This document shows positions 33,754 to 43,009 of a stretch of 62,611 bases of DNA, in pieces. The stretch is from Alphaproteobacteria bacterium. Its GTDB lineage: Bacteria; Pseudomonadota; Alphaproteobacteria; Rhizobiales; JAJFHC01. The position numbers and the translations under genes are program-made. A model generated the notes under the pieces. The model was given only the letters and a program-made list of their open reading frames with translations. It was not told where the DNA came from and did no database searches. Numbering within the stretch: the stretch's first letter is position 1; each line of letters begins with the position of its first letter. Location: contig JAJFHD010000081.1 in the NCBI GenBank assembly GCA_021775805.1, forward strand, positions 1 to 62,611, given 5' to 3'.

Positions 33754-34182
33754 TCAGGACGACGGCATTGCCATTTTGATGGTTACCTCACCTGAACCGC
33801 CGTGGACGTATCGCTCGGTCTCGACAAAGCCGTAACGGTCGTAGAAACGACGCCCTATGGCATTTTTCTCAAAGACCTCAACGCGCAAAGGACCATGAAG
33901 AGCGGCCGCATGATCGGCAAGCGCTTTGCCAAACCCTCGCCCATGAAAGGACGGCTCAAGAAACAGCCCACCGATTTCATCTCCGACCAAGGCAATAAAA
34001 CCGAGCGCTTTTTCATTCTCTTCCAGCACCCAGGTTTCCGCGTTCGGAAAGTAGATGTTACGCATGTCTTGAGCCACTTGCGCCACAAAGTCGTCTGAGA
34101 GAAACGAATGTGCGAGAGCATTCGCTCTTTGCCAGACCAGGACAAGGGCGTCGGCATCTTCAATTCGATAGTTTCTGATCAT
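33754..34182 (-). CDS. GNAT family N-acetyltransferase
   Basis: 142 residues. The opening YRIEDADALVLVWQRANALA, the acetyl-CoA loop FHGRGFGKALADHAA (Q/RxxGxG/A form), and VEVFEKNAIGRRFYDRYGFV, followed by TERYVHGGSGEVTIKM, are typical of GNAT proteins. The acceptor is unknown; the form resembles YhhY/YjaB-like enzymes. It is divergent from the amine-oxidase gene, with a 350-bp intergenic region between them. Confidence 0.9.
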   Translation of the reverse strand: MIRNYRIEDADALVLVWQRANALAHSFLSDDFVAQVAQDMRNIYFPNAETWVLEENEKALGFIALVGDEIGGLFLEPSFHGRGFGKALADHAAALHGPLRVEVFEKNAIGRRFYDRYGFVETERYVHGGSGEVTIKMAMPSS

Positions 34183-34531
34183 TGTTTTGGGTAACTTTCA
34201 TATCCCTGCCTCTGACGAATTGTCAGGGCACTTTGCCAGGTTTCGTGTTGGCGAGCGAACAGGGCCGCCGAGCGGCTTCGTCTGTATTCATCTCGATTGG
34301 ATGGCAATCGGGCCATCCGTACCTAGTGGGACATAAAATCTCCGGTTTGCCGGCAATCCTCTACCATGGCGCAGCGGCTTGTTGAAGACCAAAAGGCTGA
34401 CGATCGTTTCCGGCCGCTTTCCCCGTCGTGCGGGCGACCCTGCGAGCCACGCACAAAACCTGCGGCATTGATCTTTGCGGTAATGAGGGTAAAAACATCC
34501 CGCAATCAGACACCCCACCCAGGAACTCAAC
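34183..34531. other. Divergent intergenic region
   Basis: About 350 bp between the GNAT gene and the amine-oxidase gene. It must contain both promoters. Short open frames on the minus strand here are not supported. No palindrome or recognised box was found. Confidence 0.35.
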
Positions 34532-35764
34532 ATGACAAATTCATCGGTTGTCGACGTTGCCATTGTCGGTGCAGGCGCGGCGGGACTCGGGGCGGCGCGG
34601 ACACTGGCGGCCCTGGGCAAGAGTTTCGTGTTGCTCGAAGCGTCGCACCGGATCGGCGGGCGCGGGTACACCGAAGAGATCCTGCCGGGCGTGCCGTTCG
34701 ACCTGGGCTGCCACTGGATGCATTCGGCGTCTCTCAATCCTCTGGTCAAGTTTGCCGATGCGTTCGGCCTGACCTACACGAAGGATGGTTATGAGCGCGG
34801 CATTTTTGCAAACGACACCTGGGGCACCGACGAGGACCTCACCGCCATGGGCAGGTTCTACGATTGCCAGAACGACAAGATGCAGGAGATTGCCGCCGGC
34901 GGCGGCGACTGTTCGGTTCTCGAGGCGACGGAACGGGAGAACCGCTGGACACCGTTTTTCGATTATTTCTGTTCGCTCGATTTCTCCTCCGATGTGGATC
35001 AGGTGTCGGTCGCTGACATGGTGGCCTACCACGACACCGACGAGAACTGGCCGCTGAAAGACGGTTACGGCACCTTGCTGTCAAGGCTCGGCGCCGGGAC
35101 GCCGGTATCCCTGAACTGTGCGGTGCGCGCCATCGACTGGTCCGGCAGGAACGTGGTCCTCGAAACCGCCAAAGGCACCGTCACCGCGGGCCGCGTCCTG
35201 CTGACGGTTTCCAACGGCATCCTGGCGGCCGGCGACATCCGATTCACCCCCGATCTGCCGGACTGGAAACATCAGGCTGTCGCCGGGCTGCCGATCGGCA
35301 ACTACAACCGAATCGGCCTTGCCTTCGACCGGGACGTGTTCGACCCCGACGCGCCGTTCGGTTTCATCACGGACGTTGTGGACGATGTGCCCATGGCTCT
35401 CTCGATCCGCCCGTTTGGCTTCAACTACGTGGTGGCCATCACGTCGGGACGGTTTGCCGACTGGCTTGAACGGGCCGGACAGCAAGCCTCGATCGACTAT
35501 GTGGAAAAGAAACTGCAAGCCGTGTTCGGCGCGGATATCACAAAGCACAGGTCCGCGTCGATCGTCACGGCATGGGGCGGCGACCCCTGGGTCAGGGGCG
35601 CCTATTCCGCCGCCCGTCCCGGTCAGGCGCATCAGCGCGCCAGACTGGCAGAGCCCCTCGACGATCGGCTTCACTTTGCCGGCGAGGCCACATCGTCCGA
35701 TTTCTACGCTACGGCACACGGTGCCTATCTGTCCGGAATTTCCGCCGTGGAGGCAATGGCATGA
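34532..35764 (+). CDS. Flavin-containing amine oxidase
   Basis: 410 residues. The Rossmann FAD site is VAIVGAGAAGLGAARTLAAL, followed by LLEASHRIGGRGYTEEI (the RxGGR motif). The C-terminal FAD motif is LHFAGEATSSDFYATAHGAY, then LSGISAVEAMA. There is no signal peptide. The monoamine-oxidase-like layout fits polyamine, tyramine or amino-acid oxidation, but the substrate pocket cannot be read. The Cys that links FAD covalently in some MAOs is not obvious. Confidence 0.9.
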   Translation: MTNSSVVDVAIVGAGAAGLGAARTLAALGKSFVLLEASHRIGGRGYTEEILPGVPFDLGCHWMHSASLNPLVKFADAFGLTYTKDGYERGIFANDTWGTDEDLTAMGRFYDCQNDKMQEIAAGGGDCSVLEATERENRWTPFFDYFCSLDFSSDVDQVSVADMVAYHDTDENWPLKDGYGTLLSRLGAGTPVSLNCAVRAIDWSGRNVVLETAKGTVTAGRVLLTVSNGILAAGDIRFTPDLPDWKHQAVAGLPIGNYNRIGLAFDRDVFDPDAPFGFITDVVDDVPMALSIRPFGFNYVVAITSGRFADWLERAGQQASIDYVEKKLQAVFGADITKHRSASIVTAWGGDPWVRGAYSAARPGQAHQRARLAEPLDDRLHFAGEATSSDFYATAHGAYLSGISAVEAMA

Positions 35765-35809
35765 TGCGGCCGCGGCGTCTGCTGTCGCGATTGCAGGATT
35801 GCGCCGCTT

Positions 35810-36541
35810 TCAGTCTATCTTTCTGAGCTCGCGGGCGATCTCGGCCGCCAGGACTGCGTTGTTCAGGACCAGGGCAATATTGGCCTCCAGAGAGCGCCCT
35901 TCGGTGAGATCGAGCACCCGGTCGAGCAGATAGGGTGTCACCGCCTTGCCGGTAATGCCCGCGGTGTCTGCGTCGTGAATGGCAGCCTCGATAATCGGGC
36001 CGAGCACCTCTCCCGGAATCTCCGCCGACCTTGGGATGGGATTGGCGATGACCTCCAAATTTTTCCGGTGAGCCATCGCGGCGATGCCGTCAACCGCCGC
36101 CTTCGGCAGATTGGCTTCGAGAAAAATCGCGGCCGCGGTCCGTGCGCCGGTTTCGGCCCGGTGCAGGGCTGCGTCTACGTGAGCATCCAGCAAGGCCGTG
36201 TCCGCGACCGCGGCGACCAGGCCTCCCGTGCCGTCTTCGATCGCCACGTAACCGTCGGATGCCGCGCCGGATATCCGCACAACATGCCGACAGTCGACTC
36301 CGCTGGCCTGCGCGCGATGGAGCAGGGCATCTCCACCGGCATCCTGCCCGACCACCGAACACAGGCAGACCCGGCAGCCGAGGTCCGCCAGCCCCATCGC
36401 CACATTCAGCGCCACCCCTCCCGGCCGCCGTTCGATCCGGCCGGGAACGTCATCGCCAAGACGTACAGGTGTACCGGCGCGGCCTATGACGTCCCAATGG
36501 GCGGCGCCTATACAGAGGATGTGTGAAGAAGTGCCGCTCAT
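35810..36541 (-). pseudogene. In-frame chimera of PfkB-type pseudouridine kinase N-terminus and PsuG C-terminus
   Basis: 243 residues. Residues 1 to about 165 are the N-terminal part of a PfkB kinase (ILCIGAAHWDVIGRAG, RRPGGVALNVAMGLADLG, VVGQDAGGDALL). Residues from about 168 on are the C-terminal end of pseudouridine-5'-phosphate glycosidase (IPRSAEIPGEVLGPIIEAAI, GITGKAVTPYLLDRVLDL, GRSLEANIALVLNNAVLAAE). The kinase lacks its catalytic GAGD region and the glycosidase lacks its N-terminal two thirds. The joint falls at VIANPIP, a motif both families share. A deletion between adjacent psuK and psuG is the simplest explanation; activity is unlikely. Confidence 0.8.
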
Positions 36542-36607
36542 CGGGATTTGCCATTGAGGTTCTGTTGTTTGGACGGGCTGTCCCGAGAAAAGGTTCCGGA
36601 CAGTCAG

Positions 36608-38653
36608 TCAGGCTCTGCGGATCTTCACCTGTGTGCCATGCACAGAGGTGCTTTCCCCCATGTCTGTCTTTTGCGGGATGTGGAGCAGGTTGACGTTGGC
36701 GTCCGATGTTTCAAGTCCGGGCCAACGGCTCTTGCAGGCGAGCAGGACACCCGGCAGGGTGGCGTCGTCGACACGGGCCGTCAGGGCCAATTCGCCATTG
36801 CCGTTTGACAGCACGACCTGGTCTCCGGTGCGGATGTGGCGTGCCCCGGCATCCTGCGGGTTGATCGTCACCAGGGCCGGGCCCATAAGGTCGCGGACAT
36901 GGGTATCGTTGCCGTAGCTTGAATTCATCAGGTGCTTGTCCGCCGGCGACAGCAGGCGCAGCCATTCCGGCGCGGGTGCCTCGTCCACAGCGGCTACCGG
37001 GGCGTAAGGCTGGCCGTCGTCACGGGCCTTGAGGCTGGCAATCTCGATGCGGCCGCTGGGGGTTGCAAACCGGAGGTCTCGCCACAGGATCATCGGCTCC
37101 TCGCTGACATAGGCCCAACCTTTTTGTTTCAGCTCAGGCCAGGTCATGCCGACGTCGCACCGGCCCAGCATGTCATCGATCATCGAGCGGTCGTCTTCGA
37201 ACAGTTCCGCAGAGTCAAAGCCCATGGCGCGCGCCAGCCGACGGAAGATTTCCTGGTTGGGCAGCGCCTCGCCCATGGGCTCGGCGCACTTGACCTGCGG
37301 GCCTATGGTCAGGTGAAAGTAGGAACAGCACAGGTCGTCGAACTCCAGAAAACTCGCAGCGGGCAGGACGATATCGGCATAACGCGCGGTATCGGTCAGG
37401 AAGCAGTCGGTGACGACGGTGAACAGATCGTCGCGTGCCAGCCCCCGGCGCATCTTGTCCTGGGCCGGGTTTGAGGCCACGGGGTTGCAGTTCCAGACCA
37501 TGTAGGCGCGCACCGCCGCCGGGTCCTGCAGCAGGTCGGGAATGTCCATCTGGCTCACAGCGACCGGCCCCTCGCCTGCCCCATCGGATTGATCGCCAGC
37601 ATCGACTTCGGGTGACCCGCCCCGGCGCGCGGCAATGTCGAAGGTCGAGTTCAGATAGTAGACGCCGGCGCCCGGCCTGCCGATATTGCCGGTGAAGGCC
37701 GGCAACATGGCACAGGCGCGGAAGATGTTGCCGCCGGCGGGCTGGCGCTGCAGTCCCTGGCCAAGCCAGAGCAGCGACGGGCCGGCCGCATAGATCGCCG
37801 CGGCCTTCTCGATCAGACCCGCCGGAACACCGGTGACCTCGTGGCCCCATTGCGGCGTGCACTGCTCGATGGCCGCGGCCACCGCGTCATAACCTTCCAC
37901 ATGACGGGCAATGAAATCGCGGTCGAGCAAGCCGTCGCGCTGGATGACATGGGCCATGGCAAAGGCGAGGGCTGCGTCCGTTCCGGGGCGGACCTGCAAG
38001 TGGATGTCTGCCCTCGCCGCGGTGTCGTGGCGAACCGGGTCGACGACGATCACGCACGCCTTGGTGCCGCCCAGCCAGTGCCGGTCCACATGGGGCGCCG
38101 ATGTGGACGGGTTCGCCCCCCACACCACAATGCACCTGCTGTCCCGGGCGGTACGCGGGTCAAAGCCGTTCAGGGAACTGCCGAATACGTAGTTCCAGGC
38201 GGTGTGACCGGCGTTGTTGCAGATCGTGTCCGGGTCAACTTCCGTGGCGCCCAGATGACTGAAGAACCGGTTGGGGAACTCCCCGGCGATGAGCGAACAG
38301 GTGCCTGTGTAGTGGGTGTTGTAGATGCTGTGCGGACCATAGTGGTCAGAAATTCGGCGCAAGTTTGCGGCGACTTCGTCCAGGGCCTCGTCCCAACCAA
38401 TGCGCTCGAAACGACCGCTGCCCTTTTTGCCTGACCGGCGCAAGGGATGGAGCAGACGCGCGGCTTGATCGCGCCAGGCGCCGTTATAGGCCGCCGAGCA
38501 CTTGCCGCACAGGGGTCCGCGGTTCGACGGATGGTCGCGGTTGCCGGCCACCCGTGAAATTTCCCCGTCCCGCAGCACGACGGCAATTCCGCAGCCGTCA
38601 TAGCAGTCACGCGGGCAGGTGGTGAGAACGGTCTCTTTGGTGTTTGTCGTCAT
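36608..38653 (-). CDS. Molybdopterin-dependent oxidoreductase (DMSO reductase family)
   Basis: 681 residues. An N-terminal [4Fe-4S] motif is present (TTCPRDCYDGCG with LCGKCSAAY). Further landmarks are RFERIGWDEALDEVA, GTCSLIAGEFPNRFFSHLGA, VVWGANPSTSAPHVDRHW, LGQGLQRQPAGGN, and a C-terminal dinucleotide-binding domain (TINPQDAGARHIRTGDQVVL). No Tat signal is visible, so it is probably cytoplasmic. Subfamily assignment (assimilatory/formate-like or biotin-sulfoxide-like) is uncertain. No dedicated small subunit is adjacent; the next gene upstream is a MerR regulator 77 bp away. Confidence 0.9.
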   Translation of the reverse strand: MTTNTKETVLTTCPRDCYDGCGIAVVLRDGEISRVAGNRDHPSNRGPLCGKCSAAYNGAWRDQAARLLHPLRRSGKKGSGRFERIGWDEALDEVAANLRRISDHYGPHSIYNTHYTGTCSLIAGEFPNRFFSHLGATEVDPDTICNNAGHTAWNYVFGSSLNGFDPRTARDSRCIVVWGANPSTSAPHVDRHWLGGTKACVIVVDPVRHDTAARADIHLQVRPGTDAALAFAMAHVIQRDGLLDRDFIARHVEGYDAVAAAIEQCTPQWGHEVTGVPAGLIEKAAAIYAAGPSLLWLGQGLQRQPAGGNIFRACAMLPAFTGNIGRPGAGVYYLNSTFDIAARRGGSPEVDAGDQSDGAGEGPVAVSQMDIPDLLQDPAAVRAYMVWNCNPVASNPAQDKMRRGLARDDLFTVVTDCFLTDTARYADIVLPAASFLEFDDLCCSYFHLTIGPQVKCAEPMGEALPNQEIFRRLARAMGFDSAELFEDDRSMIDDMLGRCDVGMTWPELKQKGWAYVSEEPMILWRDLRFATPSGRIEIASLKARDDGQPYAPVAAVDEAPAPEWLRLLSPADKHLMNSSYGNDTHVRDLMGPALVTINPQDAGARHIRTGDQVVLSNGNGELALTARVDDATLPGVLLACKSRWPGLETSDANVNLLHIPQKTDMGESTSVHGTQVKIRRA

Positions 38654-38730
38654 GGTTCAACTACACAGGATTTGCCTGATCGTGTCCAGATGGTGTGTCT
38701 GCCGTTCTGGGGGCAAAGAAGTTGTACGCT

Positions 38731-39771
38731 TCAACCTCGGGCAACCTGCGGCCGCCAGGCAACCACCCCTGCCGTGCGTGCCCTGACCTCGGGTGATGCC
38801 AGGCATGTGGCGACGGCCTCGTAGCCGGTGGCGCCGGGGTACGGCTTGACCCGGGTCGGCGGGCTGTGATTGGCCGGGCAGAGGATGATGGCCTCGCCGG
38901 CACCGACGGCGTCGAGGTCGAGGATCGCGCTGGAGCGGGTGAGAAAGAAGAGCGGCCGCGCGTCGGGCCCACGGCGGCGCAGGTGAGCGATCAGGGCCTG
39001 CTGGGTGGCCTTGTCCAGGCCCTGTTCCAGCATGTCGACCACGAGAATGTCGGGGTTTTTGGCTTCCAGTCCCGCAAGCAGGGTCATCAGGAATTGCGAC
39101 ATCGCAGCACCGTCCTCGACCAGCCAGTCGATTGCGTGGTCGACCCGCAACCGAAGGGCCTGGTCGGCAGCCAACAACGCCCGGGCCGCTGCGCCATCGT
39201 CGTCCAGCCGCTCCAGCCCGAGAAAACCTGCATCAGGCAGGGCCTCGGCAATGCGCTTTGCCAATCGTGTCTTGCCGCTGCCCAGCGGGCCGATGATGTA
39301 ATTCAAGGCACGGATGTCTCGCAGTTCGAAGTGTTCGCCACCCCAGGGCCAGGGGAGGTTGAAGGCGACGCGGTGATCTCCGGCGGGTTCCAGAATTTTG
39401 GCAAGCGCCCCCGGCCCCGGTGATCCGCCAGCCGCCAGTTCGGCACGCAGACGGCCCACCTCGTCGATGGTTGCCTGGATCGCCTGCTGCCTGCGTTCGA
39501 GCCTTGCCTGGTGGGCGGCAAGGGCCGGCTCAAGTCCGTCGGCGTCACCATTGAGCACCCGTGCCACCTGAGCCAGGCTAAGACCTAAATTGCGCAGGGC
39601 CGCGATTTCGCCGGCACGGGCCATCTGGTCGGGACCATAGGTGCGCCACCCGGCTTCGGTGCGAACCGGTGCAATCAGGCCGCGTTGTTCGTAGAGCCGC
39701 AGTGCCTTGGCGGAAACGCCGAGCTGCCTTGCGGCTTCTGATGCGTAGAGGAACTGGCTGGAAGAGTTCAC
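38731..39771 (-). CDS. MerR-type regulator fused to a P-loop ATPase domain
   Basis: 346 residues from a GTG at 39771 with GAGG upstream. Residues 9-75 are a MerR winged helix (ASEAARQLGVSAKALRLYEQ, RGLIAPVRTEAGWRTYG), 76-115 a coiled coil (ARLERRQQAIQATIDEVGRL). The C-terminal domain has Walker A GPLGSGKT (161-168) and a Walker B-like DILVVDML with an ABC-type continuation (GLDKATQQALIAHL). MerR proteins normally carry small ligand domains, so ATP-dependent sensing or DNA remodelling is suggested. It is directly upstream of the molybdopterin enzyme gene, same strand. Confidence 0.85.
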   Translation of the reverse strand: MNSSSQFLYASEAARQLGVSAKALRLYEQRGLIAPVRTEAGWRTYGPDQMARAGEIAALRNLGLSLAQVARVLNGDADGLEPALAAHQARLERRQQAIQATIDEVGRLRAELAAGGSPGPGALAKILEPAGDHRVAFNLPWPWGGEHFELRDIRALNYIIGPLGSGKTRLAKRIAEALPDAGFLGLERLDDDGAAARALLAADQALRLRVDHAIDWLVEDGAAMSQFLMTLLAGLEAKNPDILVVDMLEQGLDKATQQALIAHLRRRGPDARPLFFLTRSSAILDLDAVGAGEAIILCPANHSPPTRVKPYPGATGYEAVATCLASPEVRARTAGVVAWRPQVARG

Positions 39772-39930
39772 GAATCACCTCATTCTTGGCTGATCGCGTT
39801 ACCAGTAGGGGCGGCCTCAGGGGTCGGGTCAAGGGGTTGCCTCGTGCAAACCGTTTCAGAGAACGCAAAACATCAGTATGCTCATGACTGACCCGAGGCA
39901 AATGAGCAACGGTATCGCAGGAGAATTCCC

Positions 39931-40731
39931 ATGCATCTGACCGAACAACAGATCCGGCAGTTCGACCAAGAAGGCTATCTTTTCATGCCCGGCCGCTTCA
40001 GCACGCAGGAAGCGGCCATGCTGCGGGCCGAGGCCGATGCGGTTTATGCCATGGACCGCAAGGAAGTGGTGCGCGAGACGTCGGGTGTCGCCCGTACCGC
40101 TTTCGCCGCCCACACCTACAACGAGGCGTTCCGACGGCTCGGCGCCCACCCGAAGCTGGTCGAACCGGTCATGCAATTGCTCGACGGGCCGGTCTACATG
40201 CACCAGTACAAGGTCAACGCCAAAGCCGCCTTCGACGGCGACGTCTGGCAATGGCACCAGGATTACGGCACCTGGGCGCGCGACGATGAGATGCCGGAGC
40301 CGCGGGCCATGAACATTGCCGTGTTCATCGACGACGTGACGGCCGCCAACGGTCCGCTGCTGTTCATTCCCGGCAGCCACAAACAGGGCGTGATCGACGC
40401 CGGTCACGACGTGGAAACCACAAGCTATCCGTTGTGGACGCTCGACCGCGAGACCGTGACCAGGCTCGCCGACCGCGGCGGCTGCGTGGCACCGACCGGT
40501 CCCGCCGGCAGCATGCTGATGTTTTCATCGCTGCTGGTGCACGCAAGCCCGCCCAACATCTCGCCGCTTGGCCGAACCATCGTCTATCTGTCGCTGTGCC
40601 ATGTGGACAACCACATCCGCCGGTTCAAGCGTCCCGAATGGATCGCCCACCGCGACTTCAAGCCAATCGAGGCGCTGGCAGACGATTGCCTGATGGAACT
40701 GGTTGCCGGACACAGTGCCGCGGCGGAATAA
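39931..40731 (+). CDS. Phytanoyl-CoA dioxygenase (PhyH) family Fe(II)/2-oxoglutarate enzyme
   Basis: 266 residues. The facial triad is H109xD111 (WQWHQDYGTW) and His204 (SSLLVHASPPN), with Arg215 (LGRTIVYLS) as the 2-oxoglutarate anchor. MNIAVFIDDVTAANGPLLFI and PGSHKQG are further family hallmarks. Ectoine-hydroxylase-like and many secondary-metabolism hydroxylases share this layout; substrate unknown. It is divergent from the MerR-ATPase gene. Confidence 0.92.
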   Translation: MHLTEQQIRQFDQEGYLFMPGRFSTQEAAMLRAEADAVYAMDRKEVVRETSGVARTAFAAHTYNEAFRRLGAHPKLVEPVMQLLDGPVYMHQYKVNAKAAFDGDVWQWHQDYGTWARDDEMPEPRAMNIAVFIDDVTAANGPLLFIPGSHKQGVIDAGHDVETTSYPLWTLDRETVTRLADRGGCVAPTGPAGSMLMFSSLLVHASPPNISPLGRTIVYLSLCHVDNHIRRFKRPEWIAHRDFKPIEALADDCLMELVAGHSAAAE

Positions 40732-40780
40732 TCCGGAACTTTTCGCGAGTCTTCCGATCACCGGCACATGCGACTGACGC

Positions 40781-40832
40781 GATCCCGGGTCTGCAAGGGA
40801 GCAGTGGCATGCCGCATAGCGCCCGGGAAACG
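40781..40832. repeat. Dispersed 52-bp palindromic repeat, copy A
   Basis: Begins GATCCCGGGTCTGC and ends GCCCGGGAAACG. 43 of 52 positions match the copy at 45425-45476. TCCCGGG/CCCGGGA ends can pair. It sits between convergent genes (PhyH and DUF1194), the usual place for such elements. Confidence 0.7.
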
Positions 40833-40834
40833 TC

Positions 40835-41581
40835 TTACCGGTAACTCGCATGGTCGTGTGATCCGGGGCGGTCCCGTTGACTCACTTCTGGGGCCAGTTC
40901 CCGCATCAGCTTGATGCGGATGGCGCGGGCAAAGTCTTCGTAGTCCGCCGCATCGATCACGAAGGCAGATCCGCCGGTGATGACGTGCCGCCAGAAATAG
41001 GCGTCCAGCGCCCCGTCATCGGTGAGGACCGCAAGACCGTTGATCGTGACGCCCCTGGCCTCGGCCTTCCTGCGCGCCATTGACAGCGACGGGCCGGCAT
41101 TGCTGCGGCCGTCGCCTGAGACATCGATTTTCAAACGCCGGCCGGCATACCGGTTTGCGGCGATGGCCTCGAGCCCGGCGTCGATGGCGGTCCCGATGGC
41201 GGTCAACCGGCCGACGGAGTCCCGCCCGGTTCGTTCGACTTCCTCGGCGAACGCACGGATGGAGGCAGGCGTCGTAAGCAGGCGCCAGGGAACGGTGTGT
41301 TCTTCGCTGACCCAGCCGGCCCATTGAATGAGCGTCACGGCAACACCGTCATGAAGACCAATCAGCTTGATGACCTGGTCAGAACGGAAGGCCTGCGCAA
41401 TGCCATGCATCTGCAGGTCGAATTCAATGTCGTTGACGCTGAGGGACGTGTCGACGGCGAGCACGAGCTCGATCGAGACGGGCGTCCGGGCATCGCTGGC
41501 TGTGGCTGCGACCGGGATCAGACAGGCGACAACGGCAGCAAGGGCAAAAAAGCCGCGGGAACATGCCAAACTTGGTGTCAT
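40835..41581 (-). CDS. DUF1194 secreted protein with von Willebrand A-like fold
   Basis: 248 residues from the ATG at 41581; a longer frame upstream has no signal peptide and is rejected. The signal peptide (FFALAAVVACLIPVAATASD) is followed by SIELVLAVDTSLSVNDIEF, where DxSxS is the MIDAS metal-site motif, and by GLEAIAANRYAGRRLKIDVS with GDGRSNAG and INGLAVLTDDG. DUF1194 proteins are common in alphaproteobacteria; no function is established. Confidence 0.88.
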   Translation of the reverse strand: MTPSLACSRGFFALAAVVACLIPVAATASDARTPVSIELVLAVDTSLSVNDIEFDLQMHGIAQAFRSDQVIKLIGLHDGVAVTLIQWAGWVSEEHTVPWRLLTTPASIRAFAEEVERTGRDSVGRLTAIGTAIDAGLEAIAANRYAGRRLKIDVSGDGRSNAGPSLSMARRKAEARGVTINGLAVLTDDGALDAYFWRHVITGGSAFVIDAADYEDFARAIRIKLMRELAPEVSQRDRPGSHDHASYR

Positions 41582-41684
41582 CAAAGTGGCCCTATCGGTA
41601 TGTTTTGCCTCAGAGCGGAGGATAGCGGCCGAACGCAATTCGGCAAAACGGATGTTGCCCGACCCTGCCCACGCGATCCGGCAG

Positions 41685-41698
41685 TTGACACAAATCAA
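41685..41698. promoter_or_regulatory. FNR/FixK-type site upstream of the APC permease
   Basis: TTGAC-ACAA-ATCAA matches the FnrN/FixK consensus TTGAT-N4-ATCAA with one change. It lies 69 bp upstream of the preferred permease ATG (41767) and 103 bp upstream of the divergent DUF1194 start, so it could control either gene under low oxygen. Confidence 0.45.
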
Positions 41699-41766
41699 CG
41701 CAAATGCCTTCTCCTTGCATCACAGTAGCCGCCATGCGGAACAATGCGGACGGAACCTCGACCATC

Positions 41767-42996
41767 ATGACCAACGCGGAACAAACCGGCCACCCCGAAC
41801 TGAGGCGGTCGCTGACACTGCCGTTGCTGATCCTTTACGGCGTTGGCGTGACCGTCGGTGCCGGGATCTATGTGCTGGTTGGCGCGACGGCTGGCCGGGC
41901 GGGACTCTATGCACCGGTTTCCTTCGTGATTTCAGCGATCATCATGGGTTTCACGGCAGGCTCTTTTGCCGAACTTGTGGGCCGGTATCCGGTCAGCGCC
42001 GGGGAAGCGGCCTATGTCAAGGCGGGATTTCGCTCAGATGCGATCGCCCTTCTTACCGGCTGCCTGGTGGCCAGTGCCGGGATTGTGTCGTCGGCGGCGA
42101 TCTCGATCGGCAGTGCCGGTTACCTGCGTGAATTTGTCGATCTGCCGACCCTGTGGCTGGTGCCCGGCATCGTCATTCTCATGGGGGCCGTGGCGGCCTG
42201 GGGAATTCTCGAATCCGTTATCCTGGCGGCGGTGTTTACGGTCATTGAGGTCACCGGCCTGCTGGTCATCGTTGCCGCTGGCTTCGGTGGCGATGCGGCC
42301 GTTGGCTGGCGTCTGGGCGAGATCGTTCCGCCGGCTGACGTGGCGGTGTGGTCGGGCATCGGGGCTGCCGGATTGCTGGCGTTTTTTGCCTTCATCGGTT
42401 TCGAGGACCTGGTCAACGTGGCAGAAGAGGCAAAATCTCCAAAACGCACCATGCCGTGGGCGATCTTCGCGACCCTGGCAATCACGACGACGCTTTACTT
42501 TCTGGTCGTGTCCGTGGCCGTTCTTACGGTCGGCCCTGAGGACCTGTCGGGATCCGAGGCACCGCTTGCTCTGGTCTTCGACAAGGTCACAACCGTATCG
42601 CCGCTCATGATCAGCGCGGTGGCCGTGATCGCTACTTTGAACACCATCATCGTGCAGATGATCATGGTGTCGCGGGTGCTTTATGGTCTCGGCCGTCAGG
42701 GCAACCTGCCAGCAGCCTTTGCTTCCATCAGTCCGGTCACGCGTACGCCGCTGGTGGCCACCGCGTTTGTCGTGGTGGTCGTGCTGGTGCTGGCGCTCGC
42801 CTTCCCGCTCGAAGGTTTGGCGGAAATGACGTCACGGATCACGCTGACCGTTTTCGCCCTGGTCAACATGGCCCTGATCATGCTTAAGCTCAGGCATGAA
42901 AACCCCGGCGGCGGCGTGTTCACTGTCGGGCTGTGGGTTCCGGTAACCGGCTTTGCCATGTCGTTGCTGCTGCTTGTGGGCGGCGCGTTTGTCTGA
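41767..42996 (+). CDS. APC-superfamily amino-acid permease
   Basis: 409 residues from the ATG at 41767 (41704 would add 21 polar residues). Helix 1 has LPLLILYGVGVTVGAGIYVL, the APC G-x-G unwound segment; FFAFIGFEDLVNVAEEAKSP is the conserved TM6-TM7 region; RVLYGLGRQGNLPAAFASIS follows. About 12 membrane segments are expected. The likely substrate is an amino acid or amine, taken up by proton coupling. An FNR-like site lies upstream. Confidence 0.9.
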   Translation: MTNAEQTGHPELRRSLTLPLLILYGVGVTVGAGIYVLVGATAGRAGLYAPVSFVISAIIMGFTAGSFAELVGRYPVSAGEAAYVKAGFRSDAIALLTGCLVASAGIVSSAAISIGSAGYLREFVDLPTLWLVPGIVILMGAVAAWGILESVILAAVFTVIEVTGLLVIVAAGFGGDAAVGWRLGEIVPPADVAVWSGIGAAGLLAFFAFIGFEDLVNVAEEAKSPKRTMPWAIFATLAITTTLYFLVVSVAVLTVGPEDLSGSEAPLALVFDKVTTVSPLMISAVAVIATLNTIIVQMIMVSRVLYGLGRQGNLPAAFASISPVTRTPLVATAFVVVVVLVLALAFPLEGLAEMTSRITLTVFALVNMALIMLKLRHENPGGGVFTVGLWVPVTGFAMSLLLLVGGAFV

Positions 42997-43009
42997 TGGG
43001 GCAGGTGTT

